A stretch of DNA of 64,000 bases from Amphiura filiformis (GCF_039555335.1 NC_092637.1:41173726-41237725); one strand, 5' to 3'. Counted from the first letter of the stretch, positions 1 to 13,333 are shown. Made by a program: numbers and translations. Notes: generated from the sequence alone by a model not told the origin.

Positions 1-116
1 TAGACTCTGGATTGAATCATATAATATGAAAAATCATATCATCATCCAAATTGGTATAGTAGCAGTGTATCCCACGTTTGAATAAGTGATTCCAAACCTC
101 GAGGAATTCAATGAAG

Positions 117-568
117 TTTCCGGCAATCAAAACATGGCTTATATGGAAGAAAAATAATTATTAAGCACGAATCACGTGGTTTTATTTAAAACAAACTCAT
201 AGTGACCATAAACACGAATAACATGCGATATTAAAAATTCCCGGACGCCGAAATTGTCGAGTGCAATGACGTCCAAGTAATACGATGAAGCCTGACGACA
301 TTTAAGCACAATTAACCATTACGTCATGCGAAATTGTCGCGTGCAATGACGTCCAAGTAATACGATAAAGGCTGACGACAATTAAGCACAAATCACCATT
401 ACGTCATTGCACTTAGACAAATTCGGCCCGGGAAATCTGATATCGCGCGTTGAGAGGAGATTGTTTTTATTCGTTTTTATGGACAATATCAGTTTGTTTT
501 GAATAAAACCATGTGATTTGTGCTTGGTTATTTTATACCATATAAGGCATAATATTATGGTTGCCGGA
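117..568. mobile_element. MITE in gene C intron after FN3-1
   Basis: Terminal inverted repeats starting TCCGGCAA, with ATTAAGCACGAATCACGTGG near one end and its complement near the other. An inner segment of about 90 bases is present twice (near 245-320 and 330-410). The same element sits at the same place in gene B. Confidence 0.75.
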
Positions 569-652
569 GTCTCCTTTTAAACTAACGGTTATTTTTTTAG
601 TAACAGCACAGCCGATTCTAGTAAAGGACCTGATTCTATGCAGCTAACTTAC

Positions 653-949
653 CAGCTTGCTGAGTCATTACATCCATGGACAGCGATGGACCTGATCGTA
701 AATTATGTCGAGTTGTTACTGAAATAATGTACGTAGAATGTGAGACCAGATTTGGAATTGTAGCTTCTGAAGCTGTCGTAATTAAGGTATGCATATCATC
801 AGTCCGTGTAACACATTGATCTAGGTTAGTCAATCTATAATCCACCAAGTAGTCTATGGAATTGCGGCAGGGACTTGGGTCTGGGTCCCATTGTAGTTGC
901 ACTGATATTTGGTTTGGAATTGGCTGTAGATTTGTTATCATTTGTGGAT
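653..949 (-). CDS. Gene C exon 7: FN3 domain 1
   Basis: DPQMITNLQPIPNQISVQLQ, WDPDPSPC and TIPNLVSHSTYIISV; 297 bases, phase 1 to 1, donor gtaagt. The next exon lies left of the window. Confidence 0.92.
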
Positions 950-3900
950 CTGAATACAGAATAAATAATGCCAAATTTAAATGTCGTTAATTCTTAGGAT
1001 AAGAGTTACCCAACCATAAGTATTTTGCATGAATTGTTTTGCGTCTTAAAATTATCACAGCTGTGAAATAGCGAACCATATTACGCTGTAACGGTTTGCC
1101 CCTGCTGCACTAAAAGCTCAATAAAGTGACTACAATTTACAATTTAAGAGGACCTTGACTCGGAAATGGCCGCAACTGTATATGTAAAGAGTTGTTTTGG
1201 TTTGCAGTCGATTTCAAATTTGTAATCAGTTGCGGGTCTGACTATAGAAAAAAACCACAACATATTATAGTGAGCTACCAGAATACACTGAAAATAAATA
1301 AGAGAATGGTTTAAAGATGTCGTGAGCTCAAAATTCAAGATTCTAGTCAACATTGTTGTGTTTTTTTTTATATTAACTCCTTTCTGGTTAAATTGATCTT
1401 GTTTTTTACTGTTTTTTGTTTGTTTTTGTGTTTGCTTGTATGTTTGTTTGTTTGTTTTGTTTTTGTTTCGTTAACTTAAATCGGTTATATTTTAAAACCA
1501 GTAAATATTAATTAGAACCTTGTAATTTTGAACCATCCATGTATCTTCCTACCTGGACAGAGCTCTTCCAGCATTTAATAGGTGTAGTGTAAAAAAAGAC
1601 ACACAAAAACATGGTTAAACGATTGTTTCAAACGTTAAGGCAAATAAAACAATATAAATAATTAGTGCACAGTGGGCTACAGTTCTGATATCCAAAAGAT
1701 CCCTCGACGTCTCGGTTCTGTGACCCCGTCACGGTTAACTGACCAATCGCGGCCAAGAAATCAGACGGCTTGAGGAAGCATCTAGGATAGGATGTGAAAC
1801 GTCGCCAGTCGAAAATTGTAAGTCCAGTTGACTAGATTTTAATTATCAATTTGATATTTTGTATGGAAATATACTGCATCAAAATTTTTAAAATGCTGTC
1901 AAAATGTTATTGTAAAATATTTTTTTGGAAATATTTTTGGCCAAATATTTTGTCAACACTTATTATGTTAGAATATTTTGCAGTTAGTTTTCAAAAACGT
2001 TTTTCAATGTTATGAAACGTTTAATACCGTTTATATAACCCGAAATTAAACATTTTCTGGCAACCTTTTGCGAATAATGTCAAAAACGTTATGTGCTTGC
2101 CAGGTAGTGACATATTCAAGATAATCCCGACACTAAAAGTTAAAGGCCTTCCGAATTATTTGCAATGTTTTATTTTATTTGTATCAGTTGAGTTACCTTA
2201 CCTTGACAATTCACCCCATACCAGTCTGGGTGACACCTATCCGATGTACATATGCCCGTGTATGGATTACATGGAACACGGTCAGCACAATGACATACCG
2301 ACATGCAGCTCGCTCCATAAAAACCTTCTCGACAATCTACATGAATTCAATAGGATTGCCCAAAATTATATGCAAGGATATTAACGTTTTTTAATCAGTG
2401 TAAGCTTTGCCATTTCATATTCCACTGACCCATAATATCACTAGGGAATCGAAACAAAAAGATATTAACTATCTAGGACAATTGGAGTTCAATTGAAATT
2501 GGTTTCTTTAATGAAATTAGCGGGTTATATGTGATGTGTCATGTCAAAAGGAGACACGTTTGGGCAGGTAATCAATTTTCACATATCTTAAATAATGAGA
2601 TATTTTGCTCCACAATGCCTTTTTCCCCAATGAAATCGGACATTCCTTAGCGAAGACATTGAGTTGGAAAGTTGTGGTATTAAAAAATTGGAAATTGAGA
2701 TATCGGCCTTTAAAAATATTATTGCTATGACAATGTTGAGAGTAGGATTTACCTTGAAAAATGTCTCAAAAATACAAGATGCCAGTTATATTCCGGTCTG
2801 AAACTATCAGACAATATTTTTAACATTAATAACATCACAAATTCGCAATCACCCCCGAGCAGATTTTTTGGCTATTTCTCCATTTACGAACCTGCCCAAA
2901 AGTGTCTCCTTTTGACATGACACGTCACATATGATATTGATGTTTTTCATTCAGGCGTATTGTGTCAGGCCTCCAATAATTGCTGTTCGGATTTTTTCTT
3001 AAGTTGGGCCGAATGTTTACTCTGTGCAGAAAATACACTCCTTATTCCAAGCCTTAGGTATTCCCTTGTCTTGAAATCATAACTTTCTATGATTGTCAGC
3101 TTTTACTTGTCCCAATATTTTAGCACAGACACCGCTAGGTCACGCCACCCTCCAACTCGCCTTAACGCAATGAATTGCAACCTTGTAGGGTGTCATATAT
3201 GTGACTGTACACGGCGAATGAGCCGTAAATTCCTCCCCCGGTAAATTTTGTTCTATTTCGTGTTTAGAAAATACATCATAAGCTTTAAAATGATATATTA
3301 TTTGACTTATGGTTTGTTGAACTTTACTCCATCAACAAAATGATAGCTTTCTTTGTTTCTACGTGTGTCTCTTTTTCCACATTGCTGGCAATAAATATCA
3401 AAGAGTCATAATTGGCGGTCATTTCAAATCATCCCCAAGTCAACGACGTTCAAGCTGGGCCGTCGCCATGGGGGTGCGACACCCCCCTGGCGATCTCCAA
3501 AAAAGGAGAAAGAGAGAGAAAGGAAGAGAAGGGGAAGAGAAAGAGAGGGAGGGGGGAGAGAGGAGATAAAAACTACAAAAAGTTCGTAATATATTTATAC
3601 CATAAACTTATTCTGTCGCCAAAGGTTGCTGGATTCACTATACTTCAAGAAATTATTTTCATCCCCATCTCCCTCAATGTCAAGAAGAAATCTACGCCAC
3701 TGTTCATCAGCACCAATTGAGATTGATAAGTTGTGACAAAATGTACGATTTGCATCTTCCTTTTGGTCTATTTTAAACCCAAAATTAATCCCATTATGGC
3801 CCATTCAGTATTAAAATGCTAAATTGCCGCGCGCATTGATCGCTAAAACCATTCTGTGAGTAGGTTTGAGACGGTCCCTTGGAAATTTCTTTTTTTTTTC

Positions 3901-6557
3901 ATCTTGAACTTGAACACGAATCTCAAAAATGAGAGTTATAATTCCATCCTGTCTATAATGTAAACCATGAATAATATAAATGCTAGGGCAGCTCCTCTGA
4001 TGCCTGGAAAGTGGGTTACAGTTGTGGGGTAGGGGTGTCTTCTATCCGAAGAGCCTTGTTGCCTTGCCCAGGGGCCATCAAAAGGTAAATTCGGCCATAC
4101 ACCAGAAAAAAAAAATCTCGACAACACCCCCCCATGAGAAAATGGTCAGGCGACGACCCTGGGTTCAAGAAAGTTCTCTTATTGTTAATTGCTGGTTATA
4201 CATACCTATACAAAATACAATGCCTGGTAACCCACCACTTGAACAGGATTTAGCCAAAGCAAACAAAGACCAGAGCTATTAAAAATTCTATAGCCATCTA
4301 AGGTAGAAGCTTATTATCCTTTTCAACAATATGATTATTGATTGGTGTTTGACTATCAAAATGAGATAGATGTCGCGCCAGCTAGAGGTACCGATGAATA
4401 CGACCTTCATGCACATGTTACACTGTAACTCAGAATACAATTTATGGAATTTACGGCTCATTCGTCCTGTACGGTCACATATATTTCAGATTAAATGATT
4501 AAACAAGCAGGAGAGAGCTTACTTAAATTACAGTCTATACCACGATACCCTGTCCCACATGAACACCCGTATGGATGAGGTAGACAAAACATACGCCCTC
4601 TACACGCATCTTGATTCGCACTCTTACAGATCAGTTGCCCATCTTGACCCCAGTGATTACGTCCGTGAGCTGCGTCATGAAAAAATATGGTGTATTTGAT
4701 TGTAATGTTTGATATAAAATTGATGATTTGAATGCAATACATACACAGTTGAAAAAATCTCGGTGAAACCATCAATTTCGGTGAATAATTCTTCCATGAT
4801 TATGTTTTTCAGAATCTTACATGTTATTTTACGAGATGTTATTATTATTAATTATTATTGCAAACATTTATTAAGTGTAATTCCAATGCGCTTTACATAG
4901 TAAAAATACATACAAAGTACAAGTGACGCACATTGCATATAAAAGTCGTCTTTACAATTACAACAAAACATAAAGAACTATTAAAAAAATACCTGCATCA
5001 TTAAGCAATAAAACAACTGTTTCATATTGCATATGTGTATGTATTTACTGTCTGCTAAGAATACATGCTGATTGCACGATCCTTTTAGACTCTTTTAAAA
5101 GACGTTTACCGTATCATCGGGTTATTTTGGTTAGTAGCTAATGGAATTTCAAACTACATTTCATTTAAGCTAATAATATTAATACTATATTGTTTAAATG
5201 ATGACTTTCCTCTTTTACAACGTTGGCCACTGAATCCTGGTGCACAAACACATTCACCTGAACGTTCTTCGCAAACTCCGCCGTTGTAGCAGCGAGAACA
5301 ATTAAATTCACAATTATTACCCCATTTTCTTGCTCCACAAGCTGAAAAACATAGATTAAGTTATGCAACATGAAAAGACAAAAGTCATGCTCAAACAGTT
5401 CGCCACAGAACAGTTGGTCACGGTAGGAAAAACTTTTAAATTTTGTAAATTAAAAAAAATAACCTCTTAATTGAATAGAAATCGTAGCTTTCGACGAACA
5501 ACTAGTGAGGTATCATTGATCAACCCCCAACTGTGTTTTTCGGTCAAACACACCTGGAACTATACCATGTTTGAAATTCAGATAGAATTGTTTTGTTTTG
5601 TTTTGTTTTTGATAGGCTTAATTTATCGATGGAAAAACTGTTTTTATTTTTTTATTTGAGCATAATCAATCGATACACGCTGCTTCGTAGTTTTGCGCAA
5701 AGTCGTATTTTTTGCGCAACTGGTAAGGATATCATTGATCAACCCCCAACTGTGTTGTTGGTAAAACAAACTTCGAACTATAACACGTTTGAAACTCAAC
5801 TTAATTTATTGATGGAAACACTTTTTTTATTTTTATATTATGGATCATAATGGTGAATTAGAATAACCAAGTTTATCGATCGATGGACGCTGTTTATTGA
5901 GAAAAAGTAAGTTTTTACAATTTCACCCTTACTCGGGAAAACATAGCTTATCAACCAACAAACTGCGTTTATCGGAAAAACTGTCTTTATCTAAATACTA
6001 TTTATTTTTTAATCGAGTAGCACTGCACGGTTCATGGTTGAACAAGTAATTTCTATTTTTTAAGCTTTTTTTTTCGCCCGATAATGATAAGCTACGTTTA
6101 ACGATGAATTTAGCTTTAGGTTTTTCAGAGCTTGCCGAATTATTAAGCATTGTTTACTTTGCCTTTAGACGCGATCTAAAGCAACCTTTGCTTTGTTTCT
6201 ATTGTCTCATGCGTCATTTTATCAAACTAACCTCGTACAACCAGTTGGAATATTGCGTGTTTACCATCGCCTCTCTTGTTTGACTTAGTGCATTCATAAA
6301 CGCCCGCATCATCGACTGTAACACTCGGTATAGTAACACTTTTCTTATTGGTCCAATTAGGACAGTTTCTCTTGCCATTGCATTGCACGTTATCATGCCA
6401 CCATATCAATTCAGATCCTGTTGTAGTCATTGTGAAGGTCACAGACTCTCCAATGCTCACTGTTTGCGAAACGTGCTGAGGGGTAACTTCACCTGAAACA
6501 AAATTAAAGTTAAGGGGAGAAAAAGTAGACAAAAATAATGATAGAAATATAATAACT

Positions 6558-6593
<36 letters not shown>

Positions 6594-6640
6594 GTGATGA
6601 TGGTCCTAATAATAATAAAAATACTAATAGTAGTAGTAGT

Positions 6641-6732
<92 letters not shown>

Positions 6733-6736
6733 TAAC

Positions 6737-6775
<39 letters not shown>

Positions 6776-8891
6776 CAGTTTATATTAATTTGACCTCAGA
6801 TGACCACTAGTGGCCCCATTATTGGCATAATTATAATGAAAGCTCGCTTATTAAACAACTCTAATATTGTGATCTATCGGTTTATTGATTAAAATAATCT
6901 ATTATGTACGACTATGAATTTTGGGTAGAACGTTGCCCTGGAACTTTGTCCCTAATACTAGCAATCATAGAGACGCACTGTCATCCCGGGACTGTCATGT
7001 ACCACTTTCGCGTCGCGCCAACACTGGCAACACCAAGCGCTGCAAATAGATATTTGGGTACGCTGTAGTTATGTTAATAGCACGTTCCAGGAGGATTTAA
7101 AACATCACGAAATCTGTTCGACCAATTTCAAGCCAGATCCATTTAAAAATGCATTACATCTTGGCTAATTTGAGGAGTTTAGTTTTCTGGGCATCTTTTC
7201 CATAGACGCTTGTGTAAAGCATTTTAACCACACTTGAAACAATCAGTACACTACTTCGTTGCCTTCATTACATAGTAGCGTACGGTGGGCACCGCGAACA
7301 AATGACTTAGTATGGTCACTGAAAAGATTAGATGTGGAAAATCTATCAATCGTGCAAAAACTAATACAAATTGGTGTTTTATGTATATGTACTAGTCAGA
7401 GTATGCACTATAGACAAGTGGAATACGGTAAAATCTTCAATTATAGGGATGTGTGTAAATGTGTCTGTTTTTGATTTGTTGTCACACTCCTGGACTATCC
7501 TTACTATCTTGTGCCATAGTAATTATTGTTATCCGTTCCCTTTTTCCTCCTTTGCTTGCTTCACAATAAAAAGCGCCGATTCGATTAAGGCCACTTGAAG
7601 CAGGCATACGATGTAATATCGCTGTGGTACCAACACGATCCGTTATTCCATCAGGTAATTGATTCCCAGTCTTTGTATAAGATGTTCGTCCGAATGATAT
7701 CGTTGCGTCAGTGTCATCACCACTTCTGTAGCCTCCGATGAACATGTCATCGTCATCATTTACTCGAGTGTCGTTACTAAAGCAGGTGACATCCAAAATA
7801 CAGTACGTTTCTTTGAAAAAAAATTGAAAAAAAAAATCAAACGCATTAAATTCAGGTCATTTCATCCGCCAATCGAGCTACATTATCAAGGGACGAAATA
7901 AGCTAAGTGCATCATTTAAAAGAGCGAATTTTGGCATGATATTGGTTAAAACATTAATGGCCTCAAATGTTCATCATGCATGTCGAACCAGTTTGTCTCA
8001 GCCTCATTTGTCAAAAATCTTTAGCACCACAGTATTTTTTTTCTTTTTGACCTACGCGAATGCCATTTTCTCGATCCAGATAGACATTTCGCAGCGTGCT
8101 TCTGGTTTTTGCCAATTAAAGCCATGAAAGCTTCAGTCACGGGAAATAATAATTACATTACTAAAAATGAAGCGTGCAGCTCAGTCAGCGTTGTCGTTTC
8201 ATTCATCCGATGTAGTGCCCAATACCATAATATACACCATCCTTCTAATAGATTTGTACTCGCATAATCATGCCATATTCCTGGTATGTCAGCGCAATCA
8301 TGGTGACGTCGAAAAATGGTTTCGTGAAGGGTAGACAGATTTAAATAGTCACAGGTATTCAGAAGAGAGAATATTCCCAAACAGTACTGGGTAACCGGTT
8401 TATACTGGAGGCTTTAATGTTACACATACAATGTGTGTATTAGCGAAACTGGTGGAAATCAATTATGGGAAAAATATGAAAACTAAATAAAACAAAAGCA
8501 AAAACAGAAATGCACAATTAAGTCCTACTACCTGTACAGCTATGCGGGCGTAAAGCTGAGACAAACTTTTTAGTTTTAATAATAAGGAGGGCCGTTTTCT
8601 TTTGTTCACTGTGAGGAGAAGGTAAATGTCCTCCGTTTTACCAAATTGTACTACCACACGGCACACCAGATCTAAGAATTTATGCTCATGAGTTTTGAAT
8701 TATGCAAATGAGCTATCTCATCAGCATATTTTCGACGAACATCAAATGGAATTTGCCGACAGCCAAATGTCACCCTCGACCAAGTCATTTCAGTAAACGC
8801 CTGACCAGAAAATAAACAGTTATAAATAAATGTGCTTACCAGATACAATCTGAAACAGTATTCCCAATTTAAGGAACACATCCAGCGACAT
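653..8891 (-). CDS. Gene C: Tie-like Ig/EGF/FN3 receptor, N-terminal seven exons (3' part outside window)
   Basis: Close paralogue of gene B with the same exon phases: signal peptide, Ig1, Ig2, EGF1, EGF2, EGF3 and FN3-1, then off the left edge. Unlike gene B its EGF3 is in frame, so every visible exon is open. The second EGF again carries FCLPHPYGCSC, placing the module in the Tie family. Whether it ends in a short tail, a phosphatase or a kinase cannot be seen. B and C share intronic MITE and microsatellite positions, so they arose by tandem duplication. Confidence 0.88.
1137..1237 (-). pseudogene. Truncated duplicate of the FN3-1 exon in gene C (relic or alternative last exon)
   Basis: Behind a good polypyrimidine tract and AG, in the right phase, it reads DPQLITNLKSTANQ... 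and IQLRPFPSQGP, clearly related to the start of FN3-1, then stops at TAA after 33 codons. It could be a dead exon copy. If spliced from EGF3, it would make a secreted Ig-Ig-EGF3 protein. Confidence 0.5.
2202..2336 (-). CDS. Gene C exon 6: EGF-like domain 3, intact
   Basis: DCREGFYGASCMSVCHCADR, PYTGIC and RCHPDWYGVNCQ in one frame; 135 bases, phase 1 to 1, donor gtaagg. It serves as the reference for the broken gene B exon. Confidence 0.92.
2526..2934. mobile_element. MITE with 45-base inverted repeats, gene C 5' of EGF3 region
   Basis: ATATGTGATGTGTCATGTCA..., with AAAGGAGACAC and GGGCAGGT, is mirrored at 2,890-2,934. No coding sequence inside. Confidence 0.65.
4523..4669 (-). CDS. Gene C exon 5: Tie-type EGF-like domain 2
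   Basis: HGRNHWGQDGQLIC, CRGRMFCLPHPYGCSCGTG and YRGIDCNL; 147 bases, phase 1 to 1, donor gtaagc. Confidence 0.95.
5204..5209 (-). other. Predicted non-canonical GA 5' splice site (gene C, EGF1)
   Basis: The exon ends AGAG and the intron begins GAAAGT, as in gene B. Retention of the same unusual hexamer in both paralogues argues against a sequencing error. Confidence 0.5.
5210..5341 (-). CDS. Gene C exon 4: EGF-like domain 1
   Basis: CGARKWGNNCEFNCSRCYNG, then GVCEERSGECVCAPGFSG. The 3' border is set by phase and again falls before GAAAGT. Confidence 0.85.
5460..6060. repeat. Degenerate tandem repeat in gene C intron
   Basis: Two to three diverged units containing ATTGATCAACCCCCAACTGTG and TTTATCGATGGA-type words, each about 230 bases. 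No coding sequence. Confidence 0.5.
6232..6492 (-). CDS. Gene C exon 3: Ig-like domain 2
   Basis: EVTPQHVSQTVSIGESVTFT, LIWWHDNVQCNG and DDAGVYECTKSN. Three bases longer than the gene B exon; phases unchanged. Confidence 0.92.
6558..6775 (+). repeat. GAT / AAT trinucleotide microsatellite upstream of Ig2, gene C
   Basis: (ATG/GAT)n then a long (AAT)n run, about 65 bases from the Ig2 acceptor. A shorter AAT run is at the matching place in gene B. Confidence 0.95.
7505..7810 (-). CDS. Gene C exon 2: Ig-like domain 1
   Basis: ETYCILDVTCFSNDTRV to GAFYCEASKG; 306 bases as in gene B. Phase 1 to 1, donor gtaagg. Confidence 0.86.
8840..8891 (-). CDS. Gene C exon 1: signal peptide
   Basis: Encodes MSLDVFLKLGILFQIVS, identical to gene B, with donor gtaagc in phase 1. 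An in-frame TAG lies 15 bases upstream of the ATG. The 5' leader just before the ATG is also shared with gene B (GCTGCTG.CAACATG). Confidence 0.87.
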
Positions 8892-11690
8892 GTTGCCAGC
8901 AGCCTAGACAAGTTCGTTATGCCATAAACAATATTGCGTCCTGTTATTATAACATAATTAATACTATTTTTAGCTTTCGTTTTTTTAATCATATTCTGGT
9001 TTTTATTCCGGTGTCAGAGCAGGGTAGGTTGGTTTTGCCAGTTAGTGTTTACATTTGTTGAGTTCTAAGTGTGGCATAGAATGATAGATAGATAGGTGTA
9101 AAATTGCCACCCCTGGGCAATTCGAGATTATCAAGGTCAAGGTCTAAATAAAAAAATAGCACAGTTTTGACTAAACCAATGCCAACAATGTCATAATGAT
9201 TAAAACCTACCGGTGTTTCTTTGAACGGTTAAATAGGTAGCGAGTCGTTACAGGTAGTTATAACTATTGTTTATTATAATTGAGATAACACTACCAACAC
9301 TTTATTTTAATTTTAAATAATCTCAGTGTCTTAACTGTCAAAACAATCTAACCCCATAAAAACGAAATTTTGCTGCTGGAATATTTCCAATTATCGAAAG
9401 TATTACGTAGTTAATACCATATCCTGCAGATAACAAAGTTTTGACATCGGATGGACTATAGCTAGTTTTGAACATAAGCTTTTCCTATTAAAATAAAAGG
9501 AAGTATTGTTTAGCATGGCTATATAGTGAACTAATGAGCAATAGCAATAGCAATGTTTGAATGTTATTAAACATGTTAAATCCACTTTCAATGATCCCCT
9601 TGGAGGCGTTACAATCGTAATTTGGTCGAATGACTTGAGAAATCTGAATAATTCTCATCAGGTGACTAGCAAATACAGAATGTTTTAACGGAAACGTTTA
9701 AATGATGGGTTATATAAAGAGTATAAAACGTTTTAATACCACCTAGAAAACATTTTTGAAAATATAATGACAAACATTCTAACATAAAATTTTTAATTTG
9801 CAAAAATGTTTGCCGGAAACATTTTACAATAACATTTTGACAATGTTGGAGTGTTTTTTATATAAAAACGTTTAAAAATGTTTTCATCACCTTATATACG
9901 TATTGACCAAAACCAAATAACCACGTTTATTACACATTTATAACGTTTTAAAACATTTTGTGTTTGCTGGGTGTTTATACATATCAATAAATGACCAAAA
10001 AAGAGAAAACAGTTAAGTTGTGCTAAAATGTGAAGCTGTAATCAATTTTGTGCAATTGCATATATAGTTTCCCATACGGCCAGACACCTCCAATATTGAC
10101 ATCATTGTTTACGGCTTTATCGCTTGCAAAATACACTAGCAAACCTATACCCAATATACCCACCAATGCAAAACAATCTGGATTTCATGATGTTTCACTG
10201 ATATTACCGTTAAGTGTCGTTCTTTGCTATTCTCGGTATTATACCGTAAATGTTCGATTAACGGCGCTATGGGGTCCCTTGACATATGTGGGATTTTAGG
10301 CACAACCTAAAAGAGCCCTCCCGTAAAATTATCACCAGCAAATAAGTGCACCGAACCCTAATTCTTGTTGTGATTTTAGAATAGTTAGCCCGCTATTTGC
10401 ACATGAAATGTACCCCAAGGCAAAAGAGCCAAAGTGCGCTATTTGGTGAATCTTTACGGTAGAGTATTTGAAGCATTCACCGTTATTTTTGTAATGAGTG
10501 AGTATGCCAATGTAGAAATCTCAAATAGTAAGATTTTGACTGGACAGATTACATGTTATCGTTAAAGGCTTAATATGCGATTATGGTCACATTTTAATTT
10601 GGTTATTATTTGCCAAAATTTGTCAGATTTGCCAAATATTATAAAATATTATTAGCAACAACTGTAAGGAAATGCGTCTGGTAAAATGAAAGAAACCTCA
10701 CCTACCATCTTAGCTGCTTAACCCTAGAACTACCAAGACATATTTGGTAACATGAACTATGAAGGGGTGGGGGTGTTGCAACCCCCTAATTCTCAATTAC
10801 AAAAGTCATCTTGAAGTAAGCAAGCAAAATGAGCCGATGTCGGGAATATTGATTTTGCGATATAGCCAAAAATAGTATGTAACATCCTTTGCATTTTATT
10901 ATTCTAAGCAACACTAAAATAGCAATATCTCTGGAACCATTAGTCTAATTATGATGGGTTTTCAGCAAAATAAAGCTCTGGAAATGGCTCATGTAATGAA
11001 ATTGAAAACTAATTTTGGATTTTAATCGACATCAGACTCATTTTGCTTGATCGCTAAATTTAGTTTATTACTTATAACTTTATATTTGATACCAATGTAT
11101 TTCTTCCATCCAGTGAAACCAAAAAAAAAAGGTGCAAACATTACCCATATAATGTCGCTATGACGTCATAATGTGATGACGACCACATGCTATTTTGGGA
11201 AATTCCGTACAAAAGTACAGGCAAAATTAATTCTCGACTAAAAATTCTACGAAAATGCAATTTTCACCATATTTTCTCCTGAATATAAAAGGAAATTGGG
11301 CTTACTATCTAAAGTAGCTGGTACCTTACTAGGGGGGTGGAATATGTGTAGGGGTCATAACATTTTAGGAGTTCTGAATAGGGAAGTTAAAAAGCAATAA
11401 GTAGGTCTGACCTTTTCGATGATGGTATGCAGGGAAGGGCCCTTTTGCATGGTTTGGGCCTATTATTCCTCTATATAGACCTATTATTTGAATTGTGTAT
11501 TATTATCTTATAACGCCATTGGTTTTCAACTATTTAATTCTTTCAACACGCTCAAAATCCATGACTACCATATATTATGTACATCAACAAGTTATATATA
11601 AAAATGGGTAATGGTGAATCCAACGGACGAGGACACAAAACACATCAAGGATCAATAAATGATACAAGAGGATATCTTGAATATGAACAA
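8892..11690. other. Upstream region of gene C, no gene seen
   Basis: No coding sequence I can support. It should hold the gene C promoter, but no clear TATA or initiator could be assigned. Around 9,680-9,970 AACGTTT-rich text resembles 1,880-2,080. Confidence 0.5.
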
Positions 11691-11691
11691 C

Positions 11692-12616
11692 AGGAAAGAA
11701 AACGAGCAAGGTACACCAACTTGATGTGGGGAAACAAGTAAAATACAGACTAGACAATACGCAAGGGGGGCAGTAATGTAGGCATTATAAGTACGTAAAG
11801 TTCGATGGCCCGAACTTTACCTACTTCTAATGCCTACATTTGCTGTTTTATTACGATGTACCATGAGGGACATGCAAACTTCAATCACTTTTTTCAAACT
11901 TTAATCACTTTTTGCAAACTTCAATCACCTTTTGCAAACTTCAATCACCTTTTGAAAACTTCAATCACTTTTTTTGCTAACTTCAGACCCTTTTTTGCTA
12001 ACTTCAAACCTTATTATTTTACTAACTTCAAACCCATTTTTGCTAACTTTTTTAATAACTTCAATCCCTGTTTTTGCTCTTCAAACCCTTTCAAAGACAA
12101 AAAAGTATGGCAGCTACACTATCTCTAGGTAGGATATGTAAATATAAAACCAGTACAAGTCCAGTACAGGGTCAACTGGGAAACTACACATCGAACCGCC
12201 CACACACTGACCACCAGTCAGTGACAAGGTCACTCTCAGCTAGCCTTTGAATGTTAGCCTTGATTCAAGGCGTAAGTGCTTCTAGGATAGTGGTATCTAC
12301 ACAGATACTATATACTTGAAGATCTTTGCCACATGCCTGTAGCCAATATTCCGAAAAGTTAGTCCATAGACTGCTGTCATATCCATGTTATTTATAGCCA
12401 CAAGGTAAATGGGCACATGTTCAGAGCATAGAATGTTTGAAGTTTGCAAAAACCGGTTAAAGTTTGCAAAAACTGATTGAAGTTTAATTGCATGTCTCTC
12501 ATGGTACACCTTAGTTTATGCCCCCCCCCCCCATAACCCCCCCGCATATTGTCTAGTCTGTATTTTATTGGTTCCCCCACATCAAGTTGGTGTATCTTGC
12601 TCGTTTTCTTTCAAGG
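11692..12616. mobile_element. Inverted-repeat element with internal minisatellite
   Basis: Ends share AACGAGCAAGGTACACCAAC / TTGATGTGGGG over about 75 bases in inverse orientation. Inside, 11,874-12,080 repeats GCAAACTTCAATCACTTTTT with variation, and 11,790-11,845 forms a hairpin. Confidence 0.65.
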
Positions 12617-12770
12617 ATGTAGCAATTTTATTATAATCTATTTGCGGATGATCTTTATCTTAATGTGATTTTTAAAACAAATAAGAGTGTTCACGACTAC
12701 AGTACACAGGCAAGTCAATGATTTTCACTTACTGCATAGTGCAATAAGAAGCAAACTAGCATGCACAATT

Positions 12771-13193
12771 AGGGGCTGTGCAATAATTATGAGCCCTGGG
12801 GAGGGTAAAATTGGGGGGCAAGAAATTTTGGCGAGACGAAAGGGGGGGCTTGCAATTTTGGCAAGCCGAGAGGGGGGCAAGCGATTTTTGGCACGCATTC
12901 ACGGGGCACCTTTTTAATAAAATGCTCTAAAAAGGCTTAGGAAAACAGTACGGAAACGCTTAAATATGCAAATTTTCCTGCTCGCTGCGCTCGCAACATA
13001 CATCTAGGCCATTCAAAGTTTGGAATTTGGGATCCCAAAATTTGGCATGTTCAAGGGGGGGGCAAAGAATTTTGGCGGGCCGAGAGGGGGCAAGCGATTT
13101 TTGGCGGGCCGAGAGGGGGGGGCAAGCGATTTTTGGCGAGCCGTTCGGAAATTTTACCCCCCCGGGGGGGCTGATAATTATTGCACAGCCCCT
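12771..13193. mobile_element. MITE with G-rich minisatellite
   Basis: Ends AGGGGCTGTGCAATAATTAT and its complement. The interior repeats GGGGGGCAAGCGATTTTTGG and GCGAGCCGAGA. G-rich ORFs here are repeat artefacts. Confidence 0.7.
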
Positions 13194-13333
13194 TAGCTCT
13201 CAAGGAACACAATCCGTTATTACAACTCAATCATATGAAAAGTCTTCGTTTTACCCACTTCATGTAATTATCATTATTTAAAGGTCCGTAACCCGATCGA
13301 CAGCATCATCCCCCCCGATTTTTGTCATTGTTA

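Noticed and set aside
3363-3720. Plus-strand ORFs rich in Arg, Glu and Gly
   Set aside because: Translate an AGAGA-rich purine stretch and transposon-like text; no family resemblance.
6558-6788. Poly-methionine / poly-isoleucine ORF
   Set aside because: Product of the ATG/AAT trinucleotide repeat.
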